A DNA stretch of 64,000 nt, from positions 18,245 to 82,244 of the forward strand of contig JBBHKE010003529.1 of the NCBI GenBank assembly GCA_037447655.1, read 5' to 3'. Source of the DNA: Zygnema cylindricum (taxonomy: Eukaryota; Streptophyta; Zygnematophyceae; Zygnematales; Zygnemataceae). A program made the position numbers and the translations under genes. The notes beneath the pieces are model-generated. The model saw only the letters and a program-made list of their open reading frames with translations, ran no database searches and was not told where the DNA came from. Of this stretch, positions 45,183 through 57,181 are shown piece after piece; position 1 is the first letter of the stretch; every line of letters starts with the position of its first letter.

Positions 45183-47874
45183 CTCCCCTTATTATCTAGT
45201 TAATCTTTAATTTAAGACCACACTTCTCCCTGCAGAAAATTAGCTTAGAGCAAAGCACAGGTTTGGTCATCATTTCTACTACCATCTCACTATCTAGTCG
45301 ATACTCTAAACTTATAATTTTGTTTTCTACTTTCTCTCTAACAAAGCTGAGTTTGATGTCCATGTGTTTGGCTTTAAAATGATGTTTAGGATTGGCAGAA
45401 ATAGCGATTGCAGCGTGATTATCACAAAATATTTTCTGCACACCACTCTTAAGGTGACCAAGCTCACCAAGCAAAGACTTGACCCACATCAATTCTTTTA
45501 CAGCAGAGCAAGAGGCCATATACTCAGCCTCCATAGTTGACTGAGCAATAACCTTTTGTTGTTTGCTACTCCAACAGCAAGCCCCATCACCCACATATAA
45601 TACATATCCAAAAGTGCATCTCCTCATCGGAGCATCACCATAACTGGCATCACTCCAAGTAGTGATGTCATTATTCTCCCCACCCAAATGCAACCATAGA
45701 TCCCTAGTTCCTATCAAATATCTAAGGACTCTCTTAGCAGCCTCTCAATCCCTCTTAGTGGGATTATTAAGACTTCTACTCAGCAATCCTACAGCTGCAG
45801 CTAAATTCGGCCGGGTACAATTCATAAAATAGATTAGACTTCCCACTACTTGCCTCTTTTGTTCTTCAGGAGATAATTCCTCGTCTAAGACTATGACTCC
45901 TTCTTCCTCACTCCCCTCACTTCTCTTCTTCAACTTCATTGGAGTTATACAACTATTAGCTTTATCCATTTGAAATTTTTCAAGCATGTTCCCTATTCCT
46001 TCCTTTTGAGTCAATCTTATAATTTTTCTTTTTCGGTCTCTTTCTACTTGAATTCCCAAAATATATTTTGCTTCCCCAATATCGTTCATTTCAAATCTCC
46101 CCTTAAAATCGGTTTTCATTTTATTAATTTTTTCCATTGATTTACTTAAAACAAGCCAATCATCAACATAATTTGCAATAAATATAAAACCTTCCTCATC
46201 TTCGAAAACACATAATGAGTGATATGAGCTGATCCAGATTTATCCTAGACCGGTAAGAAACTCATGAAGCTTCTTATTCCACCGTCGAGGGGCCTGTTTC
46301 AAACCATAAAGAGATTTAATCAGCCGGCATACCTTACTCTCCTCTCCTTCCTTCACAAACCCTTCGGGTTGTCGCATGAAGATCTCCTCTTCAATTCTCC
46401 ATGCAAAAAGGTTGTATTGATGTCCATTTGGTGCAATTCCATGTCTTCCGCTGCTGCCACACTAAGAAGTATGCGGACGGAGGGAAATTTGGCGACCGGG
46501 GCAAAGGTTTCCTCGTAGTCAATTCCCTCCTTTTGTGTATTCCCTTTGCCACTAATCTAGCCTTATAGCGCTCGATTGTGTTATCTGGGTTCAGTTTTAT
46601 TTTGAAAACCCACTTACAACTGATTTGTTTTCGGTTAGGTGGACAATCCACCAGCTCCCAAGTATCGGCTGCCATAATTGAGGCCATCTCCTCATTGATG
46701 GCTGTCTTCCACCGTTTTTTTTCTTGACAAGTCATCGCCTCTCCAAAAGTCTGAGGTTCATCTTGATGAGATAGTTTTGTTACCTTGTTATTAACCTGTT
46801 TTTCTTGCAATCTTTTGCTACTTTTCCTCTCCCCCTCAAATTTTGAGGCCAGAATAGATGGTTCTCGTGGGTTCTTTCGTACATTCTCGGCTTCTCCCCT
46901 ATCCCTTAATTTGAATCAATTTCCACCACGTCTTCCGCTTCGGGTAGAGTTGTCATTGGAGTTTCCACAACCGAGTCGTTTTCGGTCTGATTTGTATCTG
47001 CAAGAATGTCATCTTCTCTAAAACCTGGATAGTTAGGAAGCTCAAAGTCATCGGAATTTTTTGACTCAAATCTGATTTTTACCGACTTTGTATATTTGAA
47101 GGGATCCACTGACTTTCCTTCATCCATAACTACTAGATGCTTTACTAAGATTATATCTTCTCTTTTTAGATCATAAACTCTATATCCTTTAACATCCTCA
47201 TCATATCCTAATAAGTATCCTGGTTTTCCTTTAGGATCTAGCTTCCAATTAAACTGATCTGTATCTACACTGAATACTTGACTGCCGAAAACCTTTAAGT
47301 GAGATAAGTGTGGTTCCGGCTTGTCCATCTCTCATAAGGTGTTTGATCTTTTATAGCTGAAGTAGGAACTCTATTTTTGAGATAATTAGCACAGTTCATT
47401 GCTTCTGCCCAAAATCTTTTTCCTATCTTTTTATCTGACAACATACTTCTAGCACTATCACTTAGTGTTCTATTTAACCTTCCAGCTACCCAATTCTGTT
47501 CTGGGTTTTCTGGAACTGTCTTTTGGTGTTGGACCCCATCTTCCCTCAGAAAATCCTCAAACTGGTTAGAAGTATACTCTCCACCATTGTCACTCCTTAT
47601 TATCTTGATTGGAGTTTCATGGAGTTTTTCGCTCCTTGCTTTATATTGTCTAAAACAATTCGAGCTTCGTACTTGTTTTTCAAAAAATACACCCGGGAAT
47701 ACCGAGACCAATCATCAGTGATAGTCATCATAAATCTCTTCTCCCCCGGTGAGGGCACTTTAGCCGGTCCCCTAATATCTGTGTGTACTAGTTGTATAAT
47801 TTTTTCTCCCTTATAGGTGGTTGTTTTACGAAAGGGTAATCTGTGTGCTTTACCTTGAGCACATCCACTACAAT
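45183..47874 (-). pseudogene. Element C3 pol, second part (integrase to RNase H)
   Basis: Continues the C3 integrase from 54,312 after removal of element A. The frame resumes at the last zinc-binding region (SGCAQGKAHR) and shows HTDIRGP and SDNGGEY. The third catalytic residue is lost (WVAGRLNR for GVAERLNR). Later frames give KGYRVYDLKREDIILVK, KWVFKIKLNPDNTIERYK, YVDDWLVL, GEAKYILGIQVERD, SDASYGDAPM, EAEYMASC and CDNHAAIAI. Frameshifts occur near 46,530, 47,300 and 47,640. The RT YVDD and RNase H residues survive, but integrase is dead. Confidence 0.88.
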
Positions 47875-48921
47875 TGTTGAAATTTATAGATTTCTAGAGT
47901 ATTTTCTAGGTTTAAATATGGTTTTATAAAAGGAAAAAGAAAAGGACGGACAGCCTGCCTCCACCTCCGCTCTCTAGCCCCCATACTTGCTGTAGTCACT
48001 GAAGGAAAGAGAGAGAGGTTGATCCATGGCTGCCTTAGTTCAACAGACAGCTATTTTTAGTAGGTTACTAAAAATATACTTGACGGACCAGAGATTTGAT
48101 CACGGTACCTGCGGTTCGTCAAATCGTCCGGTAGCGGTCAGCTTTATCCTAATAGACTAGGACCAATGCTAAGTGCTATGGTATGTGATAGATATATATT
48201 TAGTTCGAAAGGATAAAGTTCATTTAACTAAAACTGTTTACGGCGTACATATATACAGTTTTATAAAGTACGTCGTACGACGCTAATTCAAAACGGATAC
48301 CACGCATTTTATTTCTACATCGGAACAAATATCGCGCAAGTATTTGTTCCGGCCAAGATTACGTTTCGCATATAATCCAACGGCGCACATCATCGCCGAA
48401 ATCCCGGAGTGGTCACTTTGGCATTTAGTGACGTGGCATCACCTGGCGCCACGTGGGGAGACATCATTCGGTCGCGGGAATTCCGAGGAACGTACGGATG
48501 AGTGGAAAGTATACACGCGTCCACTTATGGCCTTGTCGTACAGAGGCCGTACAGAAGGTACATCGGCAGTAGTACTTTCTAGTACTATACAGTTTTGTGA
48601 TTGGTTCGTACAGGCAGTAGATAGGAGCTGTGAGAGGGAATTAGGAAAAACTAGGACTTAGGAAAATTTAGGTAGATAGTCCTCGCTCTCAGAGAGTTTG
48701 TATAAATTGGCATCTTTGCCATCCTATAACTTATCGTCTGGTTGGCCGTTTTCAGTGTTTCCTTTTTCTACGGACTCAGGGGAGTCCAGGCTACACAGGG
48801 GTGCAGTCAAATTGTCAGTTTGCCTTCTTGGGCAGCAGTGGTTGTGGCTTAAAGTGGGTTAGTTAAATACTATCTAGAGGCTTCCTGTATTCTGTGGTCC
48901 AATGGAGGACACAGAATTGCA
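47875..48921 (+). repeat. Element A 5' LTR
   Basis: TGTTGAAATTTATAG to GAATTGCA. TATAAA at about 48,701 suggests transcription start near 48,730. Identical to the 3' LTR outside 48,685-48,804. Antisense tRNA-like block at 48,085-48,160. Confidence 0.95.
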
Positions 48922-51900
48922 GGTTATGGGCCCACCCTCTAGGGTGCCCACCTTCAATGGATCTGGGTTCATCTATTGGGAAGCCATGATGATGGGAGCT
49001 TTGTGTGAAAAAAGATAATGGGGTATCGTCAGTGGACAAGTGAAACGTCCACCTTCAGGAACTCCACCAGGATTTGGGGGAGTAAGGTTTCCTGCAACAA
49101 CGGCTGCCTCGGCGGAGGAGGCAGATGATGGGGACAGCAGTGTGTCCGAAAAGGGGAAAGGGAAGGAGACACCCCTTACTCCTATTGCCACAGTATCAGG
49201 AGCGGCAATTGTGAAGACCGTGGAGAACGATACTCAAATGTGGGAGGATGTAAACATGGCTGCCAAGAACTTCATTTTGAGGCACCTCACTCAAGGTTTG
49301 GCCACTCCTCATCTTCACATTTACAAGGCAGAGGAATTGTGGGAGAGTTTGGTGGAGATTTATAGAGCTGGAACTATTCAGGAGCTCCAGTTGGCTGAGC
49401 AAAAGCTATTGAGTTACACTTACAAAGGAGGAAAGATGTTAGATTACTGTAATGATCTTTCTTGTTTGTATATGGAAATGGAAAGTGCCGGGTGGACAGG
49501 TACAATGAAAATGAAAGTTAACACCCTTATTATGAAATTACCAGATGAGTTCGAAAACATAGTGTACCGAGTACAGGGAATGCCTGATAGTTCATGGAAA
49601 TGGAACACAGTAGTCAGGATGATACTTGTGCAGGAAAACACAATGGAGATTAGGAGAGGAGGAAAGAGCATTCAAGCTCTAGCAGCAGGAGGGGACCGAT
49701 GGGGGAAGGATCCGAAGAAACCTTATAGAGGGGAAAGAGATAATTCTGGGGGACAGAGGCTCCCAAAGGGTCTTTGTCATTATTGCAAAAAGCCGGGACA
49801 CTTTATTGCAGATTGTGTCAAGTTGTCAGAGCTGAGGCTCCAAGAAAACCGTGGAGGGGGTTCTTCCGGAGGGAAGAAAAAGGCACTTGTGGTTACAAAA
49901 GTGTCAGGAGAAATCGAGGATGAGTCATCTGAGGAGGATGGGGAGCTTCTTCTTGACGAGAGTCTGGAGGAGAAGGAGATCCCTCGGAGGCAGAAGTGTG
50001 CCCTTGGAGCAATTCGGGAAGCTCCACAGGAAGGATGGATCATCGACTCAGGTGCATCCATGCATATGTGCCGTGATAAAGAACTCTTCACTAAGCTACG
50101 AAAGATTCCTACTGTAGAGATAGAGTATGGGGATGGGAGAGTGGTTACTACAGATCTAGTGGGATCAGTAGATCTGAAAGTCTTAGTGGAGGGTAAGACC
50201 TCTATACTTACATTCTCAGATGTACTTTACATTCCTCAGTTGAGTAAAAATCTTGTCTCTACGTCTGTGTTAGATGACAAAGAGTTTGATACCTTCACCA
50301 GGAAGGGAGTCTTTACAGCTAAGTATGGGAATGAAGTTTACTTCACAGCAGATAAGGGTAGCTAAGGAATGTTTAGGCTTAACTTGAGTAATGAAAAGAA
50401 GAATGCTTACTATGTTGGTGTTCCAAAGGTGATGATTTGGCATAAGCGTTTGGGGCATGTGCATTTAGATAGGTTAAGGGAAATGAAAAAGCTTGGGGTA
50501 GTAGATGGCATTCAGTTTGGGGATAATGAAATAATGGATGATTGTAGTGGTTGTGCTCAAGGTAAGGCTCACAGACTTCCCTTTCCCAAAGCCGCCACAT
50601 ATAAAGGTGAGAAAGTGTTAGATTTGGTCCACACAGATATTTGGGGACCTGCAAAAGTACCTTCGGTTGGAGGAAAGAGGTTTATGATGACAATAACTGA
50701 TGACTGGTCTAGATACTCTAGAGTCTACTTTCTGAAAAATAAGTCTGAAGCATCCACTTACTTCAAAGAATATAAAGCTTGGAGTGAGAAGTTGCATGAA
50801 ACCCCTATTAAGAGGATAAGGAGTGATAATGGGGGGGAATATACCTCTAACCAGTTTGAGGAATATCTGAGAGATGAGGGAGTGCAACACCAGAAAACTG
50901 TACCATATAACCCGGAACAAAATGGGGTAGCTGAGAGGTTGAATCGAACACTAGGAGATAGTGCATGTAGTATGTTGGCAGACAAGAAAATAGGAAAGAG
51001 ATTTTGGGCAGAGGCAATAAACTGTGCCAACTATATTAAAAATAGAGTCCTTACCTCAGCTGTAAAGGGAGTGACACCTTATGAGAGATGGGTTGGAAGG
51101 AAACCTGATATCTCACACCTTAAAGTATTTGGTAGCCAAGTTTACAGTCTTGACACGGATAGGAAAAACTGGAAACTAGATGCTAAGGGAAAACCTGGAT
51201 ACTTTGTGGGATATGATGAGGATGTTAAGGGATATAGAGTCTATGACTTAGCAAAGAAAGATATCATTCTGGTCAAACACTTAGTTGTCATGGATGAAGG
51301 GAAGTCATTTGACCCCTTCAAATATACAAAGAAGATAAGGATCAGATTTGAGTCCGAAAGTGAGGAGAACTCAGTCGTTCCCGAAAAAGACATGAGTGAA
51401 ACTGTGATTACAGATTCAGGGGAGATCGAAGATACAGGAGACTCACCGGAAACCTCACATACTCCTATGGACTTCGAGGAGATGGAAGAAGCGGGACAAG
51501 ATACGGTTTTTATGGACAGGGGAGCCGATGAGACAGTGAGAAGAAATCCAAGACTTCCATCCATTCCAGCTTCGGAGTTTGAGGGAGGAAGGAGGAGCAG
51601 CAAAAGGATACAGGAAAAACAAGCTGCCCATAAGGTAACTAAGCTATCTCACCCAGATGAGCCTCAGTCTTACTTAGAGGCAGTGAATAGTCCAGAGAAA
51701 GAAAGATGGATTAGAGCCATAAATGATGAGATGGCTTCTATCATGGAAGCAAATACTTGGGAACTAGCAGATTGCCCTCCAGACAGAAAACCTATTGGAT
51801 GTAAATGGGTATTTAAACTAAAACTGAACCCAGATAATACAATTGAGAGGTATAAGGCTCGATTGGTAGCAAAGGGGTTCACCCAAAAAGAGGGGATTGA

Positions 51901-53251
51901 CTATGAGGAGACCTTTGCTCCAGTTGTTCGGTTCCCATCGGTAAGGATTCTCCTCAGTCTGGCCGCAGCGGAAGACATGGAAATTCACCAGATGGATATT
52001 AAGACTGCTTTTCTTAATGGTGAGTTAGAGGAAGAAATTTTTATGAGGCAACCCGAGGGGTTTGTGGAAGAAGGAGAAGAGAGCAAAGTGTGCAGGCTCA
52101 TAAAGTCTTTATATGGACTGAAACAGGCTCCCCGACAGTGGAACAAGAAACTAGATGAGTTTCTCACCGATCTGGGATACATCCGGATCAGCTCTGACCA
52201 TTCTATCTATATGTTTGAAGATGAGAATGGTGTCATTTTTATTGCAATTTATGTGGATGATCTGCTTGTGTTAAGTAAGTCTTTAGATAATATCAATAGG
52301 CTAAAGAAAGATCTTAGGGGCAGATTTGATATGAAGGATTTAGGGGAGGCAAAATATATTTTGGGGATCCAAATGGAGAGAGATAGAGGGAAGAAGATTA
52401 TCAGACTTACTCAGAAAGAAGCAATAGGTAATATGCTTGAGAAATTCCAGATGGAAAATGCTAACAGTTGTACCACTCCCATGGACTTGAAAAAAGTAAG
52501 TGATGGGAGTGTAGAAGGAGGAGTGATGATCTTAGACGATCATATGAGTCTAGAGGAGAGAGAGTTCATGAAGTCTATTCCTTATAGACAGGTCGTAGGA
52601 AGCTTAATCTATTTTATGAACTGTACCAGGCCGGACATAGCGGCAGCAGTTGGAGTACTCAGTAGGAGTCTTAATGATCCTAGGAAGAGAGATTGGGAGG
52701 CAGCCAAGAGAGTCATGAGATATCTGGTGTGAACTAGAGAGTTATGGTTGCATTTGGGAGGGGAGCATACTGATATCACCACTTGGAGTGACGCCAGTTA
52801 TGGGGATGCACCTATGAGAAGATGCACTTCTGGATATGTTTTGTATGTGGGGGAAGGTGCTTGCTGTTGGAGCAGTAAGCAACAAAAGGTGGTAGCTCAG
52901 TCTACTATGGAGGCTGAGTATATGGCGTCGTGTTCTGCTGTAAAAGAACTAATGTGGGTGAAATCATTGTTACAAGAACTGGGATTTATGAAGGAGGGAG
53001 TGCATGAAATCTTTTGCGATAACCAAGCTGCAATTGCAATTGCAGCCAATCCAAAACACCATTTCAAAGCAAATCATATGGACATAAGATTAAGTTTTGT
53101 AAGAGAAAAAGTTGAAAATAAAATTCTAAATCTTGTGTATAGACCCGATGAAGAAATGGTGGCTGACATGATGACCAAACCTGTGCCCTCTCCTAAACTA
53201 AAATATTGTCGGGAAAAATGCGGGTTGAAAGAAAAATTAAAATTAGACTAG
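48902..53251 (+). pseudogene. Element A gag-pol, single frame with three stops
   Basis: One frame of 1,450 codons starts inside the 5' LTR (MEDTELQVMGPPSRV). Stops are TAA at codon 39 (49,016), TAA at codon 488 (50,363) and TGA at codon 1277 (52,730). Related copies in the window have Phe, His and Gly there. The CCHC knuckle CHYCKKPGHFIADC starts at codon 292 and the protease DSGAS Asp is codon 382. The integrase HHCC region precedes catalytic Asp 579 (HTDIWGP), Asp 642 (SDNGGEY) and Glu 678, with the D35E spacing. The RT YVDD aspartates are codons 1119-1120. RNase H Asp is 1297, with EAEYMA and CDNQAAI following. All catalytic residues are present, so the element is inactivated mainly by the three stops. 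Confidence 0.95.
48922..48936 (+). promoter_or_regulatory. Element A primer-binding site (anticodon arm of iMet tRNA)
   Basis: GGTTATGGGCCCACC directly follows the LTR. By recall it is the complement of the anticodon stem-loop of plant initiator Met tRNA, as in the Drosophila copia half-tRNA mechanism. It also encodes the Gag residues VMGPP. Confidence 0.75.
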
Positions 53252-53264
53252 AAAATAAGGGGAG

Positions 53265-54311
53265 TGTTGAAATTTATAGATTTCTAGAGTATTTTCTAGG
53301 TTTAAATATGGTTTTATAAAAGGAAAAAGAAAAGGACGGACAGCCTGCCTCCACCTCCGCTCTCTAGCCCCCATACTTGCTGTAGTCACTGAAGGAAAGA
53401 GAGAGAGGTTGATCCATGGCTGCCTTAGTTCAACAGACAGCTATTTTTAGTAGGTTACTAAAAATATACTTGACGGACCAGAGATTTGATCACGGTACCT
53501 GCGGTTCGTCAAATCGTCCGGTAGCGGTCAGCTTTATCCTAATAGACTAGGACCAATGCTAAGTGCTATGGTATGTGATAGATATATATTTAGTTCGAAA
53601 GGATAAAGTTCATTTAACTAAAACTGTTTACGGCGTACATATATACAGTTTTATAAAGTACGTCGTACGACGCTAATTCAAAACGGATACCACGCATTTT
53701 ATTTCTACATCGGAACAAATATCGCGCAAGTATTTGTTCCGGCCAAGATTACGTTTCGCATATAATCCAACGGCGCACATCATCGCCGAAATCCCGGAGT
53801 GGTCACTTTGGCATTTAGTGACGTGGCATCACCTGGCGCCACGTGGGGAGACATCATTCGGTCGCGGGAATTCCGAGGAACGTACGGATGAGTGGAAAGT
53901 ATACACGCGTCCACTTATGGCCTTGTCGTACAGAGGCCGTACAGAAGGTACATCGGCAGTAGTACTTTCTAGTACTATACAGTTTTGTGATTGGTTCGTA
54001 CAGGCAGTAGATAGGAGCTGTGAGAGGGAATTAGGAAAAACTAGGACTTAGGAAAATTTAGGTAGATAGTCCTCTCTCTCAGAGAGTTTGTATAAATTGG
54101 CATCTTTGCCATCCTATAACTTATCGCCTGGTTGGCCGTTTTCAGTGTTTCTTTTTTCTACGGACTCAGGGGAGTCCAGGCTACACAGAGGTGTAGTCAA
54201 ATTGTCAGTTTGCCTTCTTGGGCAGCAGTGGTTGTGGCTTAAAGTGGGTTAGTTAAATACTATCTAGAGGCTTCCTGTATTCTGTGGTCCAATGGAGGAC
54301 ACAGAATTGCA
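53265..54311 (+). repeat. Element A 3' LTR
   Basis: Follows the polypurine tract and ends at the ACAAT duplication. The antisense tRNA-like block is at 53,485-53,560. Confidence 0.95.
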
Positions 54312-55970
54312 ACAATCACTTATATTATCACTCTCACTGAACTGAATCCCTTCCACCACTCCCATCTTTTTCATCTCTCTTAACTTATCTAGATTCACAT
54401 GCCCAAGCCTCTTATGCCACATCATAATATCATGAACACCAACATAATAAAGTTTCTTCGTTTCATTACTTAAAATTAGCCTAAACATCCCATGGCTACC
54501 TTTCTCAGCAATGAAATAGACATCTTCCTCAAAACTAGCAGTAAAGACTCCTTCCCTAGTGCTAGTAAAAAAACCCTTATCATGTAATAGAGATGTAGAG
54601 ATGAGGTTTTTGTTCAACTCCGGAATAAACAATACATCGGAGAATGCTACTATGGATGTCTTTCTTTCTACTAACACTTTCAGATCTACCGATTCTACAA
54701 GAGTAGTGGTGATTATCCTCCCATCCCCGTACTCTATCTCTACGGTGGGAATATTTCCTATCTTAGTGAACAGGTGCCTATTCTTACACATGTGCATGGA
54801 GGCACTTGAATCTATAATCCAGCTTGCTTCACCTTTCAATCCACCGTAAGCACATTTCTGCCTTCGTGGAATTTCGACCTCGTTTTTCGCCTCCAACTCC
54901 TTATCTAAAAGGAGCTCATCGTCCTCGTCCTCCGATTCCGCCTCATGTACCTGTGTCACAAGGGCCTTTTTCTTTCCTCTTGGGGTACCACCAATCTGCC
55001 TCTCCTTTAACCGAAGCTGGGTTAGCTTAGTGCACTCTGCCATATTGTGCCCCGGTTTCTTGCAAAAATGACATAAACCTTTGGGAGCCCTTGGCCCAAA
55101 CTCGTCAGCCTGATTTTTCTGCTCCCTTCCCCCATAGTTTCCAACCGGTTTCCGGGAATCCTTGTTCCTCCAATCGGTCGAAGTTGCCAAGGCTTGGCCA
55201 CTCTTTCCTTCCGTTCGGATCTAAATCGTTTTCTCCCGAACGAGAATCATCCCTACCACTGAGTTCCATATCCACCTTGAGTCAGGCAAGTCCTGCACAC
55301 GGTTGACTATGTTCTCAAACTCATCGGGTAACTTCATCAGTAAACTCTTAACCTTTTCCTTTTCACTAAAATCTTTTCCCGCACTCTCTAGCTCCATGAA
55401 GAGTGTAGCAAGCTCATTGCAAAAATCCAACATTTTCCCCCATTTGTATACATATTCCTTAACTTTCAGATCAGCCAATTGTTGTTGCTGAATCGTACCA
55501 CTTCGGTACATCTCTATGAGAGCCATCCACAGATCGGATGCCCTTTCAACCTGCAAATGAGGACATCCAAGTCCTTGAGTAAGATGGCGTAGGATGAAGT
55601 GCTTTGCCGCCATATTGTTGAAATCCCAGGTTTGAGTATCATTCTCCTCGTTCCTCGGAATAGGTGACATTAATGTTGAACCAATTGCTATTGGTGTGGT
55701 CGTCTCCTTCTCCGCTCTTTTGTCCACCACCTCTCCTTCTTTTGTGTCCTCCGTTGAAGATGGACTTGCTTTCTTTATGAATTTGCTTCCTTCAAACCCT
55801 CGAGGATTTCCAAGACTTGATGGACGCCCCAATCGTCTACTCACTATCCCCCAAAACATTTTTTCTCATAGAGCTCCTATCATCATACTTTCCTAGTATA
55901 TGAAGGCAGTTCCATTAAAGATTGGTACTCTAGAGGGTGGGCCCATAACCTGAAACTCTGAGACCTCCAT
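54312..55970 (-). pseudogene. Element C3 gag, protease and integrase start
   Basis: Minus strand from 55,970 (ATG inside the 5' LTR). Stops are at codon 26 (TAG, 55,895-55,893), again a few codons later (TGA in GALCEK), and at the end of VREKTI (55,221). The knuckle CHFCKKPGHNMAEC is intact. The protease motif is WIIDSSASMHM (Ser for the active-site Gly). The integrase start WHKRLGHVNLDKLREM runs up to the element A insertion, and the frame continues at 47,874. Confidence 0.9.
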
Positions 55971-56967
55971 AAGTCCTCAGAGTGGACAGCTTCGAAGAAG
56001 CCTCTAGGATAACCCTGACCCCTTTGTGTTTCAGCAAGAACAACTGCCACCCTAGCAGACAAAAAATATGACCAACTTCAAACCTGTGAAAAGAAGACTC
56101 TCCTGAGTCGATAGCAAAAGAATCTTTGAATTTGCTCCCCTGAGCAGTAAGTTATGGAGGGTCAAAGTTGACCTTTTGTACAGAAGCTCTCTAGGAGAGA
56201 GGGTCCTATCTCCTAATTTTTCTAAGTCCTATCTCTCTCACAGACTCTATCTACTGATGTACGGAGCCAATCAGATTACACTTCCGTACACAAAAGTATA
56301 GCTGCTGGTGTACTTTGTGTACGAACACTGTACAACATGGCCTAAATTTCGACACGTGGTATATCCGGATTCGCTCCTTTAATCCCTGGAGATGCCGCGA
56401 TCCAATGTCATTCCGCCACGTGTCATCCGATGTGGCGATGACCAAGAACCGCCGAGATCCTCCTCCGCGATCTCGGCGTTTAACTCTGGCCGTCTGATTA
56501 AATTCACATTTAATCGTAACCGTAATAAATACATGCGCGGTATTCGTTTCTTATCCGTACTGTAATCCGTACATTTACATTAATGGATCTATGTCTCCCG
56601 TAAACAGTTTTAGTTAAATGAATTATCCTACGTGTTAATGTTTAAGTAAGTATCAAACCGTATAGTACGTAGCACTAAGTCTAGACTTAACGGATAAGGA
56701 TACCGGCTACCCGCAGCTTACCGCCCGGTAGGTACCAGGATGAAATCCTGGAGGTATCACATATACTTTTAGTAAATAAACCCCTAATGGTAAATAAACT
56801 AATATTTATATCCTGTAAACCTCAAGATAGCCTAGGTAGCCATGGCTCTAGCTTCCTCTCAAATTTCTTGGTGATTGTGACAAGTTTGAGAGTTGGAGAG
56901 AGAAGTTAGAGGTAGACTGCCTCGACTTCTTTCTATATTTCTATTCAGACCTAGAAAACATTTTTAA
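55951..56967 (-). repeat. Element C3 5' LTR, terminal ~11 bp missing
   Basis: Minus strand: begins at TGGTCTTTTAAAAATG, where relatives have TGTAGAAATTAA before it, and ends GAGTTTCA, followed by GGTTATGGGCCC. The outer end is joined to a family-G 3' end. Antisense tRNA-like block at 56,690-56,755. Confidence 0.85.
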
Positions 56968-57181
56968 AAGACCAAAATCCTTGCTCCATTAGCTCAGATT
57001 TATGAAAAGTGGCATGCGAAATATAATGTGTGACCAACAAGATACAACGTATATTTTGGCTCATTTAATACACTTCTTTAAACACGAATGTATTCACTTA
57101 ACGTTTTATGAAAGGAAAAGAAAAAAGAAAAAAAAAAGAAGAAAGCTGTTAATTTTTAAGTAGACTAGAAAATAAGAGGAG
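56968..57181 (+). mobile_element. Family-G 3' end fragment
   Basis: Repeats 43,935-44,141 (CTTGCTCCATTAGC, HFFKHE relic, AGACTAGAAAATAAG) up to the next G LTR. The G 3' end thus lies on both sides of C3. Confidence 0.75.

Larger units (their letters stand above)
47875..54311 (+). mobile_element. Copia element A, nearly complete, nested in C3
   Basis: 6,437 bp, with LTRs 47,875-48,921 and 53,265-54,311 (1,047 bp each, five differences). The primer site is at 48,922-48,936 and the polypurine tract AAAATAAGGGGAG ends at 53,264. A perfect 5-bp duplication ACAAT occurs at 47,870-47,874 and 54,312-54,316. It interrupts the minus-strand C3 integrase codons at a Cys of the zinc-binding region. The order gag-PR-IN-RT-RH is that of Ty1/copia. 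Confidence 0.95.

Noticed and set aside
48344-54051. Two identical 105-codon frames at 48,344-48,661 and 53,734-54,051
   Set aside because: Identity is explained by the two LTRs of element A. They lie in U3 and have no homologue-like motif.
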